Part shown: positions 1 through 7,945 of the stretch, in pieces
Position numbering within the stretch: the stretch's first letter is position 1
Layout: the number at the start of each line of letters is the position of its first letter
NCBI GenBank assembly: GCA_963779645.1
Contig: CAVZYX010000005.1
Coordinates: 930,001 to 994,000, forward strand
Source: CALMBW01 sp963779645
GTDB taxonomy: Bacteria > Actinomycetota > CADDZG01 > WHSQ01
Length of the DNA: 64,000 nucleotides
Reading direction: 5' to 3'
Translations under genes and position numbers: made by a program
Notes under the pieces: model-generated
The model's database searches: none
What the model saw: only the letters and a program-made list of their open reading frames with translations
Told to the model about the DNA's origin: nothing

Positions 1-243
1 CAGAGATCTTGATGAGTAGTTCGCCACGTAGCCGATCGAGAAATCGTGAACGAAAAGGGCGTGGATCATCCCGATCACCGAAACCAAGGTGAAACCGAAG
101 GCAGCGGAGAGGGCGCGAGCGGCGGACTCGGAGAGGTCGCGTCGATGCTTCGTTGCCCCGGCGACCGCAAGCACGCCGGCTACTCCGGCGAAGCCGAGCG
201 CAGCGATCAGCGCGGGGCGACCCAACGCAGCCAGGCTGTTCAT
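1..243 (-). CDS. ccmF: CcmF heme lyase, N-terminal fragment (runs off window)
   Basis: Reading leftward from an ATG at 243, the first 81 residues are present and the frame is open to the window edge. The protein begins MNSLAALGRPALIAALGFAG, a first membrane segment, and reaches a HDFSIGYVANYSS stretch that matches the conserved N-terminal (N/H)DFSVxYVAxxS motif of CcmF. CcmF is the multi-spanning subunit of the system I cytochrome c heme lyase, which attaches heme delivered by CcmE to apocytochromes outside the membrane. It lies 25 bases downstream of ccmE on the same strand, so the two are probably cotranscribed. The catalytic WWD region is outside the window. Confidence 0.85.
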   Translation of the reverse strand, partial: MNSLAALGRPALIAALGFAGVAGVLAVAGATKHRRDLSESAARALSAAFGFTLVSVIGMIHALFVHDFSIGYVANYSSRSL

Positions 244-268
244 GTGGGTTCCGCCTCAGCGCCGCCGA

Positions 269-694
269 TCAGGCGCGCGCTTTGAACTTCGAAGGACACT
301 TGGCCAGCACCTCGTCCGCAGCGAATGTCGTCCCGTCGAACCGTCCCCGCGCGACGACGTCGGACTCGGGCTTGAAGGTGTCCGGGAGTGGGCGATCCGT
401 CACAACTCTCACCTCGGTCTTGCCGTCGGTGATCGTGAAAGCCGTTTCCAAGCCGTTCTGCACGATCGAGTCGGGCACAACTTTGCCGTTGACGCGGTAA
501 CTGCCGTCCAGTTCGCCCGCACCCGCGGCGGCCAACTCCGTCGTGGTCATGTAGAAGGAGATAGCGGCAGGTCGCATGGTCGCCCAGACCACCAGCCCGA
601 TCAGGATGGTGAAGACCGCGAGTCCGCCTAGGGCGAACTTCGCTCTTCGTTTGGAGGACCGCGACCGGCCTTGGGGTTCGAGGGGAGTTTCCAT
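269..694 (-). CDS. ccmE: CcmE, cytochrome c maturation heme chaperone (Cys-type)
   Basis: This 141-residue protein has one N-terminal membrane anchor (about residues 24-46) followed by an OB-fold domain with the CcmE signature segments NGKVVPDSI and VVARGRFDG. CcmE covalently binds heme and hands it to CcmF. The usual heme-binding His in HxxxY is replaced: the sequence here is K-C133-P-S-K-F137. A CxxxY variant is known from Desulfovibrio and archaeal CcmE, so Cys133 is probably the heme attachment residue, but the usual Tyr is Phe here. The ATG at 692-694 was chosen because the open frame upstream overlaps the CoxIII-like gene in an arginine-rich shadow frame. Confidence 0.85.
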   Translation of the reverse strand: METPLEPQGRSRSSKRRAKFALGGLAVFTILIGLVVWATMRPAAISFYMTTTELAAAGAGELDGSYRVNGKVVPDSIVQNGLETAFTITDGKTEVRVVTDRPLPDTFKPESDVVARGRFDGTTFAADEVLAKCPSKFKARA

Positions 695-714
695 GCAGCC
701 CCAGCCTAAACCGG

Positions 715-1248
715 CTAGCGGATGAGATAGAGAGTCACGAAGAGCACGACCCAAACGACGTCTACGAAGTGCCAGTAATAGGCGGAAGGCGCAAGAAGCC
801 GAGGCTTTCCGATGCAGAACCCCAGCAGCACGACCCCTCCAGTGACATGGGCCGCATGGAATCCGGTCAGAGTGAAGAAGAGCGTTCCGAATGAATCGGT
901 GCTGCCGGAGAACTCGAGCTGGGAGTACTCGAATGCTTGGCCCCCGAGGAACACGACGGCAAGAAGGATCGTGGTCCCGAGCCAGCGGCGTAGGGCGGGC
1001 CTGTCCCCGGTTTCTTGGGCTCCCACCGCCTTGTGGATCGTCACCGATGACGAGAGCAACAGAAGGGTGATGGTCGCCGGGATAAGTAACTCGAGCTCGC
1101 TTCCCTCCGGAGGCCACGAACCTGCTCTGGCCTTGAGAGCGAAGTATGCGGAGAACAGACCCCCGAAGAACATGAGCTCGGACGTGATGAAGAGGGCCAT
1201 CCCAAGCTGGCCCGGGGTGGGCGCCTTCTGTGCGGCCCGGGTGGTCAT
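715..1248 (-). CDS. Heme-copper oxidase subunit III-like membrane protein
   Basis: This 177-residue protein has about five membrane segments and the subunit III signatures LFITSELMFFGGLFSAYF near the N-terminus, LGGQAFEY in the middle, and TGFHAAHV plus YYWHFVDVVWVVLFVTLYL at the C-terminus. It resembles the short five-helix CoxIII/NorE type. It is a paralogue of ctaE at 4810-5415 but sits in the cytochrome c maturation operon on the opposite strand, with no subunit I or II beside it. Its ATG overlaps the stop of the TlpA-like gene by four bases, so translation is probably coupled. Its role may be in assembly, or as a subunit of an oxidase encoded elsewhere. Confidence 0.85.
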   Translation of the reverse strand: MTTRAAQKAPTPGQLGMALFITSELMFFGGLFSAYFALKARAGSWPPEGSELELLIPATITLLLLSSSVTIHKAVGAQETGDRPALRRWLGTTILLAVVFLGGQAFEYSQLEFSGSTDSFGTLFFTLTGFHAAHVTGGVVLLGFCIGKPRLLAPSAYYWHFVDVVWVVLFVTLYLIR

Positions 1249-1799
1249 CCCGCCCCCTCCAACAGGAATGAGATGGCATCTCGTAGCTCGCCCTCGTCCA
1301 GTTCACCCAGCACGGGGGCCGCGACACCCGACGAAACGATCTCTCCCTGAGCAGTCACGAAGTAGGTCTGGGGCAAGCCGTCCGCTTCCTTCAGCTCGCC
1401 GAATAGGACCTGATCGAGGTCTTCCACGATCGGATACCCGAGGTCATATTCCTCAACGAATTCCCGAGCTGCGATAGGCACATCCTGCACGTCCACCCCC
1501 AGAACGACCAGCCCCCGCCCCTCGAATTCCTCATGGAGGCGGTCGAGCAGCGGGGCTTCTCGACGGCATGGCTCACACCACGATGCCCAGAAGTTGATAA
1601 CGACAGGCTTGCCCTCGAGTGATGCGGAGGTCACGGTCGAAGACCCCGTGAGTGAGGCCAGAGAGAACGTGGGGAGTCGTGTTACGCCCTCAGATTCCGG
1701 GGCGCTGCGCAGAAGTAGAACCGCGGCAACCAGAGCGATCGACCCGATAACGATCGCTCTGAGGACCCAAGGTTTCCGACCTTCCGATCCAGTGTCCAA
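1245..1799 (-). CDS. TlpA/ResA-like membrane-anchored thiol-disulfide oxidoreductase
   Basis: An N-terminal membrane anchor (about residues 12-30) precedes a thioredoxin fold with the active site W-C75-E-P-C78 in the context FWASWCEPCRREAP. The cis-Pro region reads GLPQTYFV. This is the CcmG/ResA family, which keeps apocytochrome CxxCH cysteines reduced outside the membrane before heme attachment; its position ahead of ccmE and ccmF supports that role. The start is TTG at 1797-1799, supported by an AAGGAG ribosome-binding site five bases upstream. It is first in the minus-strand operon and divergent from ctaC. It could equally act in copper-centre assembly of CtaC. Confidence 0.85.
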   Translation of the reverse strand: MDTGSEGRKPWVLRAIVIGSIALVAAVLLLRSAPESEGVTRLPTFSLASLTGSSTVTSASLEGKPVVINFWASWCEPCRREAPLLDRLHEEFEGRGLVVLGVDVQDVPIAAREFVEEYDLGYPIVEDLDQVLFGELKEADGLPQTYFVTAQGEIVSSGVAAPVLGELDEGELRDAISFLLEGAG

Positions 1800-1871
1800 G
1801 AATCTCCTTGTCTCACAACCGCGCTAACTAGCGGCGCAGGGCTTCCGTTCATATATATTCCGCGTTACCCG
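1800..1871. promoter_or_regulatory. Divergent intergenic region between ccm and cta operons
   Basis: These 72 bases separate the divergent TlpA-like gene and ctaC, so promoters for both operons should lie here. An AT-rich TATATATT run at about 1852-1859 lies 13-20 bases before the ctaC ATG and could be a -10 element for a short-leader transcript. No convincing -35 box or operator palindrome was seen. The AAGGAG at about 1805-1810 (minus strand) serves the TlpA-like gene. Confidence 0.35.
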
Positions 1872-2897
1872 ATGAAAGATCCCTTCGCAGGTAGGAGAAG
1901 ACTTCTCGCGCTCCTGGCGCTCCTGGCCGTGTTCGCAGTGGCATGCGACACGGGTCCTCAGGATTTCCTGACTGATCTTTCGAGCAAGCAGACGCAGAGA
2001 GCCGACACGCTTTGGGACATCACGTTCGCCATTGCGGCCGTCATCTTCGTCATCGTAGAAGGTCTCATCATCTTCGCCCTATTCAAGTTCCGCCAACGAC
2101 CGGGACGTGAGGCGGCGCAGTTCCACGGAAACACCAAAGTCGAGATCATCCTGACGGTCATACCTTCGTTGATACTCGCCGGCCTCGCCGTTCCGACAGT
2201 TCAAACGATCATGGAGAACTCCGAGAGACCAGCCAATGCTCTGCATGTAGTTGTGACAGCGAAGCAGTTCTGGTGGGAGTACACCTACCCCGACCTTGGC
2301 ATCACGACCGCCAACGAACTTCACGTACCGGTCGATCAACCCGTTTACGTCGAGATCACCGCTCCGGCTAACGATGTGATCCATTCGTTCTGGGTCCCCC
2401 GCCTCACCGGTTCTCAAGACGCGGTTCCCGGCCGGACCAACATCACCATCTTCACCCCCACCGAAACAGGTGAGTACTGGGGGCAGTGCAAGGAGTTCTG
2501 TGGACTGTCCCATTCGCGGATGCGCCTGCGCGTTTGGGTTGACGAAGTAGCAGATTTCGAAGGGTGGGTTGCGGAGCAACAAGAAGAAGCCGCGTCGCCC
2601 ACCGACTCCCTAGCTGCCGAGGGTGAAGAGTTGTTCCTGAACGGTGCCTGCGCCGGGTGTCACACCGTTTCCGGCACGACGGCCGGGGGGACCACCGGGC
2701 CGAACCTCACCCACTTGCTCAGCCGCGGGACCTTCGCCGGGGCGATGCTCGAAACGAACGAGCAGAACCTGCGGACATGGGTAGCGGATGCGCCGAGCGT
2801 CAAACCCGGTTCGATCATGCCCTCCGGCATAGGTGAGATGGGACTAACCCAGGACGATGTGAACGCGATCGTCGCCTACCTGATGACGTTGGATTGA
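1872..2897 (+). CDS. ctaC: Cytochrome c oxidase subunit II with fused cytochrome c (caa3 type)
   Basis: This 341-residue lipoprotein-type subunit II has a signal peptide ending in a lipobox with Cys25, two membrane helices (about residues 48-72 and 92-114) and a periplasmic-side cupredoxin domain. The CuA ligands are visible as H171, C206, C210, H214 and M217 (GQCKEFCGLSHSRM), with the bridging Glu between the cysteines. A C-terminal cytochrome c domain holds heme motif C260-A-G-C263-H264 and a likely axial M316. It accepts electrons from a carrier and passes them through CuA to heme a in CtaD. It is the first gene of the cta operon. The frame and start are clear. Confidence 0.97.
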   Translation: MKDPFAGRRRLLALLALLAVFAVACDTGPQDFLTDLSSKQTQRADTLWDITFAIAAVIFVIVEGLIIFALFKFRQRPGREAAQFHGNTKVEIILTVIPSLILAGLAVPTVQTIMENSERPANALHVVVTAKQFWWEYTYPDLGITTANELHVPVDQPVYVEITAPANDVIHSFWVPRLTGSQDAVPGRTNITIFTPTETGEYWGQCKEFCGLSHSRMRLRVWVDEVADFEGWVAEQQEEAASPTDSLAAEGEELFLNGACAGCHTVSGTTAGGTTGPNLTHLLSRGTFAGAMLETNEQNLRTWVADAPSVKPGSIMPSGIGEMGLTQDDVNAIVAYLMTLD

Positions 2898-2931
2898 CGA
2901 TGTACCAGCAAGCTTTAGAGGGAGTGCATTG

Positions 2932-4809
2932 ATGGCAACCGCAGCAAACGCACAGCGAGGCCTCTTCGCTCGGCCCACGGCCAAGCATGGATGGTTGAGC
3001 TGGGTGACATCGGTGGACCACAAGAAGATCGGCATCATGTACATGTTCACCGCCCTCTTCTTCTTCCTCTTGGGCGGGATCCAGGCACTCCTGATCCGTA
3101 CTCAACTCGCGCAACCGAACGGCGACCTTCTCTCCGCCGAGGCTTACAACCAGGTGTTCACGATGCACGGACTCACGATGATCTTCCTCGTCGTGATGCC
3201 TCTCGGTGTCGGCCTGATGAACTACTTCGTGCCGCTAATGATCGGCGCGCGTGACGTTGCGTATCCCCGTATCAACGCCTTCTCCTACTGGGTCTTCCTT
3301 ATGGGCGGGCTGTTCCTCTACACGAGCTTCTTCCTCGGGGGAGCGCCTGATGGTGGGTGGTTCGGCTATGCACCACTGAACAGGCTCCTGCAAACGGACG
3401 GGATGACCTACTACTCACTGGGGCTTCAGATCCTGGGTATCGCGTCCCTCGGTGGCGCCATCAACTTCATCGTCACTATCCTCAACATGCGAGCTCCCGG
3501 GATGTCGCTCATGCGCATGCCGGTGTTCGTGTGGATGTCGTTGGTTACTTCTTTCCTGCTTCTCTTCGCCATGCCGATCATCGCTGTTGCGCTGTTCCAG
3601 CTGATGTTCGACCGTGTCTGGGGGGCTAACTTCTTCGATCCCACAGCGGGCGGCGATCCGATCTTGTGGCAACACCTTTTCTGGCTGTTCGGCCACCCCG
3701 AGGTCTACATCATGATCTTGCCTGCGATGGGGATCGTGAGCGAGATCTTGCCGACGGCCGCTCGCAAACCGATCTTCGGCTACGCAGCGATCGTTTTCGC
3801 AGGTATTGCGATCGGCTTCATGGGCTGGGGTGTGTGGGCCCACCACATGTTCTCTGTAGGTCTTGGACCCGTAGCTAACTCCGCGTTTGCTATCTCAACG
3901 ATGTTCATCGCGGTGCCGACGGGGGTGAAGATCTTCAACTGGTTGGGCACGCTGTGGGGTGGGTCGATCAGGTTCACAACCCCGTTGTTGTTCTCGGTCG
4001 GCTTCGTGACGATGTTCGTCATCGGTGGATTGTCCGGCGTCAGCCACGCGATCGTTCCGCACGATGGTCAGCAAACCGACACGTATTACATCGTGGCGCA
4101 CTTCCACTATGTGTTGTTCGGTGGCGCCATCTTCGGGTTGTTCGGGGGCATGTACTACTGGTGGCCGAAGATGTTCGGCCGTCACCTTTCCGAGCGCATC
4201 GGAAAAGCTCATTTCTGGCTGATGTTCATCGGTTTCAACCTGGCCTTCTTCCCGATGCACATCCTGGGACTCCAAGGCATGCCACGCCGGCAGGACACTT
4301 ATCCGGACGGTATGGGCTGGAACATGTGGAACATGGTCGCAACGATCGGCGCATTCATCATCGCCGTGTCGATAGCGATCTTCATCTTCAATGTCTTTAG
4401 GTCGTTCCGTAAGGGCGAAGAGGCAGAGGGGGATCCTTGGGACGGTCGCACGCTCGAGTGGTCCATGCCTTCACCACCGCCGGAGCACAACTTCGATGTG
4501 ATCCCGCACGTGAAGAAGCGAGACGACTGGTGGTACACGAAGTACGCCGAGGACCACGAAGGTGCTCCGGTGCGCGTGTTCGCAGGTGGAGCGGACGACA
4601 CAGAGCACAGGGATGAGCACCCGGGTCACCACGAGGAGCACATCCACATGCCCGACCCGTCCTACTGGCCACTCGTAGCCGCCTTCGGTCTCCCCGTCAT
4701 GGCTTACGGGGTTCTCTACACGGCTTACGGCGTGCTTATCGCCGGGGGCGTCATCTTGCTGACGGGTCTGTTCGGTTGGGCCCTAGAGCCTTCTGCCGAG
4801 GAGCACTAA
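2932..4809 (+). CDS. ctaD: Cytochrome c oxidase subunit I, A1 type
   Basis: This 625-residue protein carries the 12-helix heme-copper oxidase core. The crosslinked His255-Tyr259 pair and Glu257 lie in FGHPEVYIMILP, which marks the A1 family; the HxH heme ligands are in IVAHFHYVLFGG and the first heme a ligand in FTMHGLTMIF. CtaD holds heme a, heme a3 and CuB and reduces oxygen while pumping protons. After about residue 500 there is a hydrophilic, His-rich stretch and then two further helices (PSYWPLVAAFG to GWALEP), longer than a minimal subunit I. The ATG at 2932 is preferred over the adjacent TTG because GAGGGAG lies about eight bases upstream. The stop abuts the ctaE GTG. Confidence 0.97.
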   Translation: MATAANAQRGLFARPTAKHGWLSWVTSVDHKKIGIMYMFTALFFFLLGGIQALLIRTQLAQPNGDLLSAEAYNQVFTMHGLTMIFLVVMPLGVGLMNYFVPLMIGARDVAYPRINAFSYWVFLMGGLFLYTSFFLGGAPDGGWFGYAPLNRLLQTDGMTYYSLGLQILGIASLGGAINFIVTILNMRAPGMSLMRMPVFVWMSLVTSFLLLFAMPIIAVALFQLMFDRVWGANFFDPTAGGDPILWQHLFWLFGHPEVYIMILPAMGIVSEILPTAARKPIFGYAAIVFAGIAIGFMGWGVWAHHMFSVGLGPVANSAFAISTMFIAVPTGVKIFNWLGTLWGGSIRFTTPLLFSVGFVTMFVIGGLSGVSHAIVPHDGQQTDTYYIVAHFHYVLFGGAIFGLFGGMYYWWPKMFGRHLSERIGKAHFWLMFIGFNLAFFPMHILGLQGMPRRQDTYPDGMGWNMWNMVATIGAFIIAVSIAIFIFNVFRSFRKGEEAEGDPWDGRTLEWSMPSPPPEHNFDVIPHVKKRDDWWYTKYAEDHEGAPVRVFAGGADDTEHRDEHPGHHEEHIHMPDPSYWPLVAAFGLPVMAYGVLYTAYGVLIAGGVILLTGLFGWALEPSAEEH

Positions 4810-5415
4810 GTGGCCACTAACGAACTGTTCCTCGACAGCCAGGAGCACACGTCGACCGGGGTCGACAACGTCAAGTTGGGTATGTGGGCCTTCCTCGGCT
4901 CGGAATGCCTGTTCTTCGGATCGTTCATCTCGACTTATCTCCTGTACCGGAATGACGTTCTGGATGGTCCGACCCCGCACGAGATCTATGACATCCCCTA
5001 CACGTCGGTCAGCTCGTTCGTACTGCTGATGTCATCTCTGACGATGGTGCTCGCTCTTTCAGCGATCCATCGGAAGGACGAACGCCAGATGCGCATCTGG
5101 CTGTTGGCTACTGCGCTTCTGGGGATGACCTTCATCGGAGGTCAGATCTATGAGTTCACAACCTTCGTCGAAGAGGGGATGAAGCTCGACACCTCGACTT
5201 TCAGTAGCGCCTTCTTCGTGCTAACCGGTTTCCACGGAGCTCACGTGACGGTAGGGATCCTCATGCTCTTGTCTCTCGTGATGATGAGTTATTTCGGGCG
5301 GTTGCAGCCGGGGGCTCCTCGCAAGGTCGAGATGATCGGCTTGTACTGGCACTTCGTCGACATCGTTTGGGTCGTCATCTTCACTGTCGTCTACCTGATC
5401 CCGACGAACGGATGA
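4810..5415 (+). CDS. ctaE: Cytochrome c oxidase subunit III
   Basis: This 201-residue protein with about five helices carries the subunit III signatures KLGMWAFLGSECLFFGSFIS, GGQIYEF, TGFHGAHV and YWHFVDIVWVVIFTVVYL. It lacks the first two helices of the seven-helix mitochondrial form, as is common in bacterial caa3 oxidases. It stabilises subunit I and supports proton uptake. It starts at GTG directly after the ctaD stop, with no intervening base, so it is presumably translated by reinitiation. Confidence 0.95.
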   Translation: MATNELFLDSQEHTSTGVDNVKLGMWAFLGSECLFFGSFISTYLLYRNDVLDGPTPHEIYDIPYTSVSSFVLLMSSLTMVLALSAIHRKDERQMRIWLLATALLGMTFIGGQIYEFTTFVEEGMKLDTSTFSSAFFVLTGFHGAHVTVGILMLLSLVMMSYFGRLQPGAPRKVEMIGLYWHFVDIVWVVIFTVVYLIPTNG

Positions 5416-5419
5416 GGCC

Positions 5420-5770
5420 ATGAGTCACCAACCGATCGAACACGTCGAGTATGAGGAGCATCACGCGGAGCATCCCTCACCCCGCGTCTACGTGGGGATC
5501 TTCATCCTGTTGTCGATCGTCACTGCGGTCGAGGTAGCGATCTACTACCTGAACATGCCGGACTGGATGCTCGTTGCAGGCTTGATGGTCTTCGCCGTCA
5601 TCAAGTTCTTCTACGTAGCTCGCTACTTCATGCATCTGAAGTTTGACGAGCGCGTCTTCAGGATGTTGTTCATCACCGGGATCGTGACGGCCCTCTTCGT
5701 CTTTTCGATCGTCCTCGCGTGGTTCTTCTTCGCCGGGGAGGGTGGGCCGGCTCCGCTGGTCAATCAGTAA
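5420..5770 (+). CDS. ctaF: Cytochrome c oxidase subunit IV (CtaF/COX4_pro type)
   Basis: This 116-residue protein has a His/Glu-rich N-terminus (EYEEHHAEHPSPRVYVG) followed by three membrane helices, including the conserved VIKFFYVARYFMHLKFD segment typical of the prokaryotic subunit IV/CyoD family. It lies four bases after ctaE and ends just before ctaG. The family has an assembly or stability role in caa3 and bo3 oxidases. Confidence 0.9.
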   Translation: MSHQPIEHVEYEEHHAEHPSPRVYVGIFILLSIVTAVEVAIYYLNMPDWMLVAGLMVFAVIKFFYVARYFMHLKFDERVFRMLFITGIVTALFVFSIVLAWFFFAGEGGPAPLVNQ

Positions 5771-5771
5771 C

Positions 5772-6623
5772 GTGGAGCCGCATGTGGCCTGGCAACCTCA
5801 CCCGGACGTGTGGCTGCTGATGATCTTCCTCATCGGGGCTTACGTCTTGGCCGTCTCGAAGCTCGCACCCCGATTGGGTTCTCCGGGGTCACCGGCGATA
5901 ACGACCACGAAACAGAAGGTCTGGTTCTTTTCAGGGATCGCGGTTCTATGGATCGCTTCAGATGCGCCGATCCATGACATCGCCGAGGACTATCTGTTCT
6001 CCGTTCATATGGTCCAGCATCTGCTTCTGACCTTCGTCGCTCCACCGATGATCCTCTTGGGTCTTCCAACGTGGTTATTGCGGTGGATGTTCGCCGGTCG
6101 CAGATTCGATGCATTGAGATTCCTCACGCGGCCCATCATCGCTTTCGGCATCTTCAACGTGATCGTGGCGGTCACGCACTGGCCACTGATGGTTAATGGG
6201 GCAGTGGGGAACGGCTTGGTTCACTTCGGTTTGCACACAGTGATCGTTGGGAGCGCATTCTTGATGTGGTGGCCGGTGGTGGACCCACTCCCGGAACTGC
6301 GCAGGTTATCGGCACCCGGGAAGATGCTGTACCTGTTCGGACAGTCCATCCTTCCGACGATCCCTGCATCGTTCCTAACGTTCGCCGATCGACCCATCTA
6401 CTCGAGTTACGAGAGCTTTCCGCGGCTCTGGGGTTTGTCGGCCACGAACGATCAGATGATCGCAGGACTGATCATGAAGATCGGAGGCGGTTTGCTACTG
6501 TGGGGCATCATCGCTTACGTCTTTTTCCGCTGGTACTCGCGTGAAGAGTCGGGAAAGCACGAAACGATGGAATGGGATGACTTCGAGCACTCGCTCACTG
6601 CCTGGGATCTGAGGAGAACATGA
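5772..6623 (+). CDS. ctaG: Cytochrome c oxidase assembly protein, caa3-type CtaG
   Basis: About seven hydrophobic helices and the motifs SVHMVQHLLLTFVAPPMILLGLP and LMWWPVVDPLPE place this protein in the caa3_CtaG family. Despite the shared name it is not the Cox11-type CtaG. The family is needed for formation of active caa3 oxidase in Bacillus. The GTG at 5772 gives 283 residues beginning VEPHVAWQPHPD and avoids overlap with ctaF. An in-frame GTG at 5742 would overlap ctaF by 29 bases and is less likely. The 3' end overlaps the next gene by four bases (ATGA). Confidence 0.88.
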   Translation: MEPHVAWQPHPDVWLLMIFLIGAYVLAVSKLAPRLGSPGSPAITTTKQKVWFFSGIAVLWIASDAPIHDIAEDYLFSVHMVQHLLLTFVAPPMILLGLPTWLLRWMFAGRRFDALRFLTRPIIAFGIFNVIVAVTHWPLMVNGAVGNGLVHFGLHTVIVGSAFLMWWPVVDPLPELRRLSAPGKMLYLFGQSILPTIPASFLTFADRPIYSSYESFPRLWGLSATNDQMIAGLIMKIGGGLLLWGIIAYVFFRWYSREESGKHETMEWDDFEHSLTAWDLRRT

Positions 6624-7264
6624 GTCAACAGCAAACTGGGGAACCACTCGTCGGTGTTGTGCGCTTCCGCGTACCGCTTCCTATCGTCATCCCGATCCTG
6701 TCACTTGCGATAATCGCAGCGGTAACCATCGGGTTGTCGCGCGTTCTTCTTGCTCTTCCGAAGGAAGCCGCAACGGTCATCGGCATCGCGATGGCGGCCA
6801 ACGTGCTCGGCGTCTGTGCCTTCATGGCACTGCGTCAACGAGTATCGGGCGGAGCCTTCTTCGAATTGGTAGCGATCCTGCTCTACCCGGTCGTCATCGG
6901 CGTGGCTGTCGCTGCATTGAACATCGGAGAGGGGGCCGGCCACGGGGAGGAAGCCCACGCTCCTGCTGGTGGTGGAGGAAACACCGTCAGCGCGGCCAAC
7001 GTCGCATTCTCGGTGACCGAGCTAACCCTTCCGGCCGGCGAGACGGTCGATTACACGTTCGTTAACGAGGATTCAGTCGAACACAACATCTCCATCTACC
7101 CCGATGCGGAGGCCGGTGTCGCGAAGACCGGTGCGTTGTTCGAGGGCGAGATCATCCAGGGGGGCCAAGAGACGACCTACGGCCTGGGACCTTTCGAATC
7201 AGGTGACTACTACTTCCAGTGCGACGTCCACCCCAACATGAACGGCCCCGTCCTAGTCGAATAA
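6620..7264 (+). CDS. Membrane-anchored cupredoxin (type 1 copper protein)
   Basis: This 214-residue protein has about three N-terminal membrane helices (residues 15-110), a His/Gly linker and a plastocyanin-like domain. Candidate copper ligands are the His of SVEHNISIYPD and the C-D-V-H-P-N-M cluster near the C-terminus, which supplies Cys, His and Met. It closes the cta operon and overlaps ctaG by four bases. By context it could be the electron donor to CtaC or a copper carrier for CuA/CuB assembly. Its soluble domain is strikingly similar to that of the second cupredoxin at 12310-13182. Confidence 0.85.
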   Translation: MSQQQTGEPLVGVVRFRVPLPIVIPILSLAIIAAVTIGLSRVLLALPKEAATVIGIAMAANVLGVCAFMALRQRVSGGAFFELVAILLYPVVIGVAVAALNIGEGAGHGEEAHAPAGGGGNTVSAANVAFSVTELTLPAGETVDYTFVNEDSVEHNISIYPDAEAGVAKTGALFEGEIIQGGQETTYGLGPFESGDYYFQCDVHPNMNGPVLVE

Positions 7265-7275
7265 CAGTTCTTCGC

Positions 7276-7322
7276 TTCTTTGCCGATCTGCCCTCGGTTT
7301 TCGAGGGTAGATCGGGAAGGAA
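7276..7322. repeat. 47-bp palindromic repeat, copy 1
   Basis: A near-perfect hairpin: TTCTTTGCCGATCTGCCCTCG pairs with the segment ending GATCGGGAAGGAA around a TTTT loop. It lies 11 bases after the cupredoxin stop. An outer seven-base pair ACAGTTC (7264-7270) with GAACTGT (7320-7326) can extend it. Copies 2 (7893-7939) and 3 (46367-46413) have exactly the same length and share most positions, so this is a repeat family and not only a terminator, although it may act as one here. Confidence 0.8.
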
Positions 7323-7372
7323 CTGTGAGCGGCTTCACAACAAGTCGTTTTGCTGCGTGGTCATGTCACTGC

Positions 7373-7945
7373 ATGACCTTGAACGACATCGAGTTGGCGC
7401 GATCAGCAGAAGCTGATGATGGGATCGCTACTCGCAAGAATCTTCGGGCGGCCGGCTACGCGGAGCACATCATCGACCGCAAGATTGTTGCCGGACTCCT
7501 GGTTCCACTTTTCCCCGGTATCTATCGAGTTGCGGGTCATCCTGAAACCTGGCTAGGAAACCTTAGAGCTGCCTTCTACTGGGCAGGCGACGGCGCGCTC
7601 ATCACGGGGGCGTCAGCCCTGGCGTTACGGGGCCTCGATGGTTTCAAGTCGCCCGAGCCTGACATCTATATGACTGGGAGCAAGACGCACGATGGTGTTC
7701 GAACTAGGCGTCTCTATGGTTCCCGGTTCGCTCGGCGTCCTTCTAATGGCATGTGGACCACGACTATCGAGCATGAGCTTCTCGATGCGTGCGCCACGCA
7801 CCCAGCCGTCACTGTTGGGCTGGCGATGGATGACACGACATCGTCTTTAGACCGGACGAAGTCGAGCGGGATATCAGAGCGGCACTCGGTTCTTCTTTGC
7901 CGATCTAGCCTCGGATATCGGGGGTGTATCGGAAAAGAAAGTTAG
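7373..7945 (+). CDS. Truncated AbiEi antitoxin-like winged-helix protein
   Basis: From the ATG at 7373 the protein has 190 residues. Its N-terminal half (GIATRKNLRAAGYAEHIIDR followed by GLLVPLFPGIYRVAG) matches the winged-helix DNA-binding region of the AbiEi_4 type IV antitoxin-like family common in actinobacteria, and the next part (ALITGASALALRGL) also fits. Family members usually run to about 280-320 residues, often with a DUF559 nuclease-like domain; here homology fades after HELLDACATHPAV and the last 17 or so residues are encoded by repeat copy 2. The gene therefore looks truncated. In-frame GTG at 7325 is an alternative start. It overlaps the convergent ctaB stop. Function is unknown. 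Confidence 0.6.
   Translation: MTLNDIELARSAEADDGIATRKNLRAAGYAEHIIDRKIVAGLLVPLFPGIYRVAGHPETWLGNLRAAFYWAGDGALITGASALALRGLDGFKSPEPDIYMTGSKTHDGVRTRRLYGSRFARRPSNGMWTTTIEHELLDACATHPAVTVGLAMDDTTSSLDRTKSSGISERHSVLLCRSSLGYRGCIGKES
7893..7939. repeat. 47-bp palindromic repeat, copy 2
   Basis: The ends TTCTTTGCCGAT and ATCGGAAAAGAA form an imperfect inverted repeat around a CCTCGGATATCGGGG core. Read on the minus strand it aligns without gaps to copy 1 (also minus) over 47 positions with roughly 80 per cent identity by eye. It overlaps the 3' end of the AbiEi-like gene and lies three bases from the ctaB stop. Confidence 0.8.

Noticed and set aside
1594..1827. Plus-strand frame opposite the TlpA-like gene
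   Set aside because: The minus strand has a clear thioredoxin motif; the plus frame has no supporting feature.
5742..5771. Upstream GTG start for ctaG
   Set aside because: Overlaps ctaF by 29 bases and adds ten residues unlike the family start; GTG 5772 fits better.
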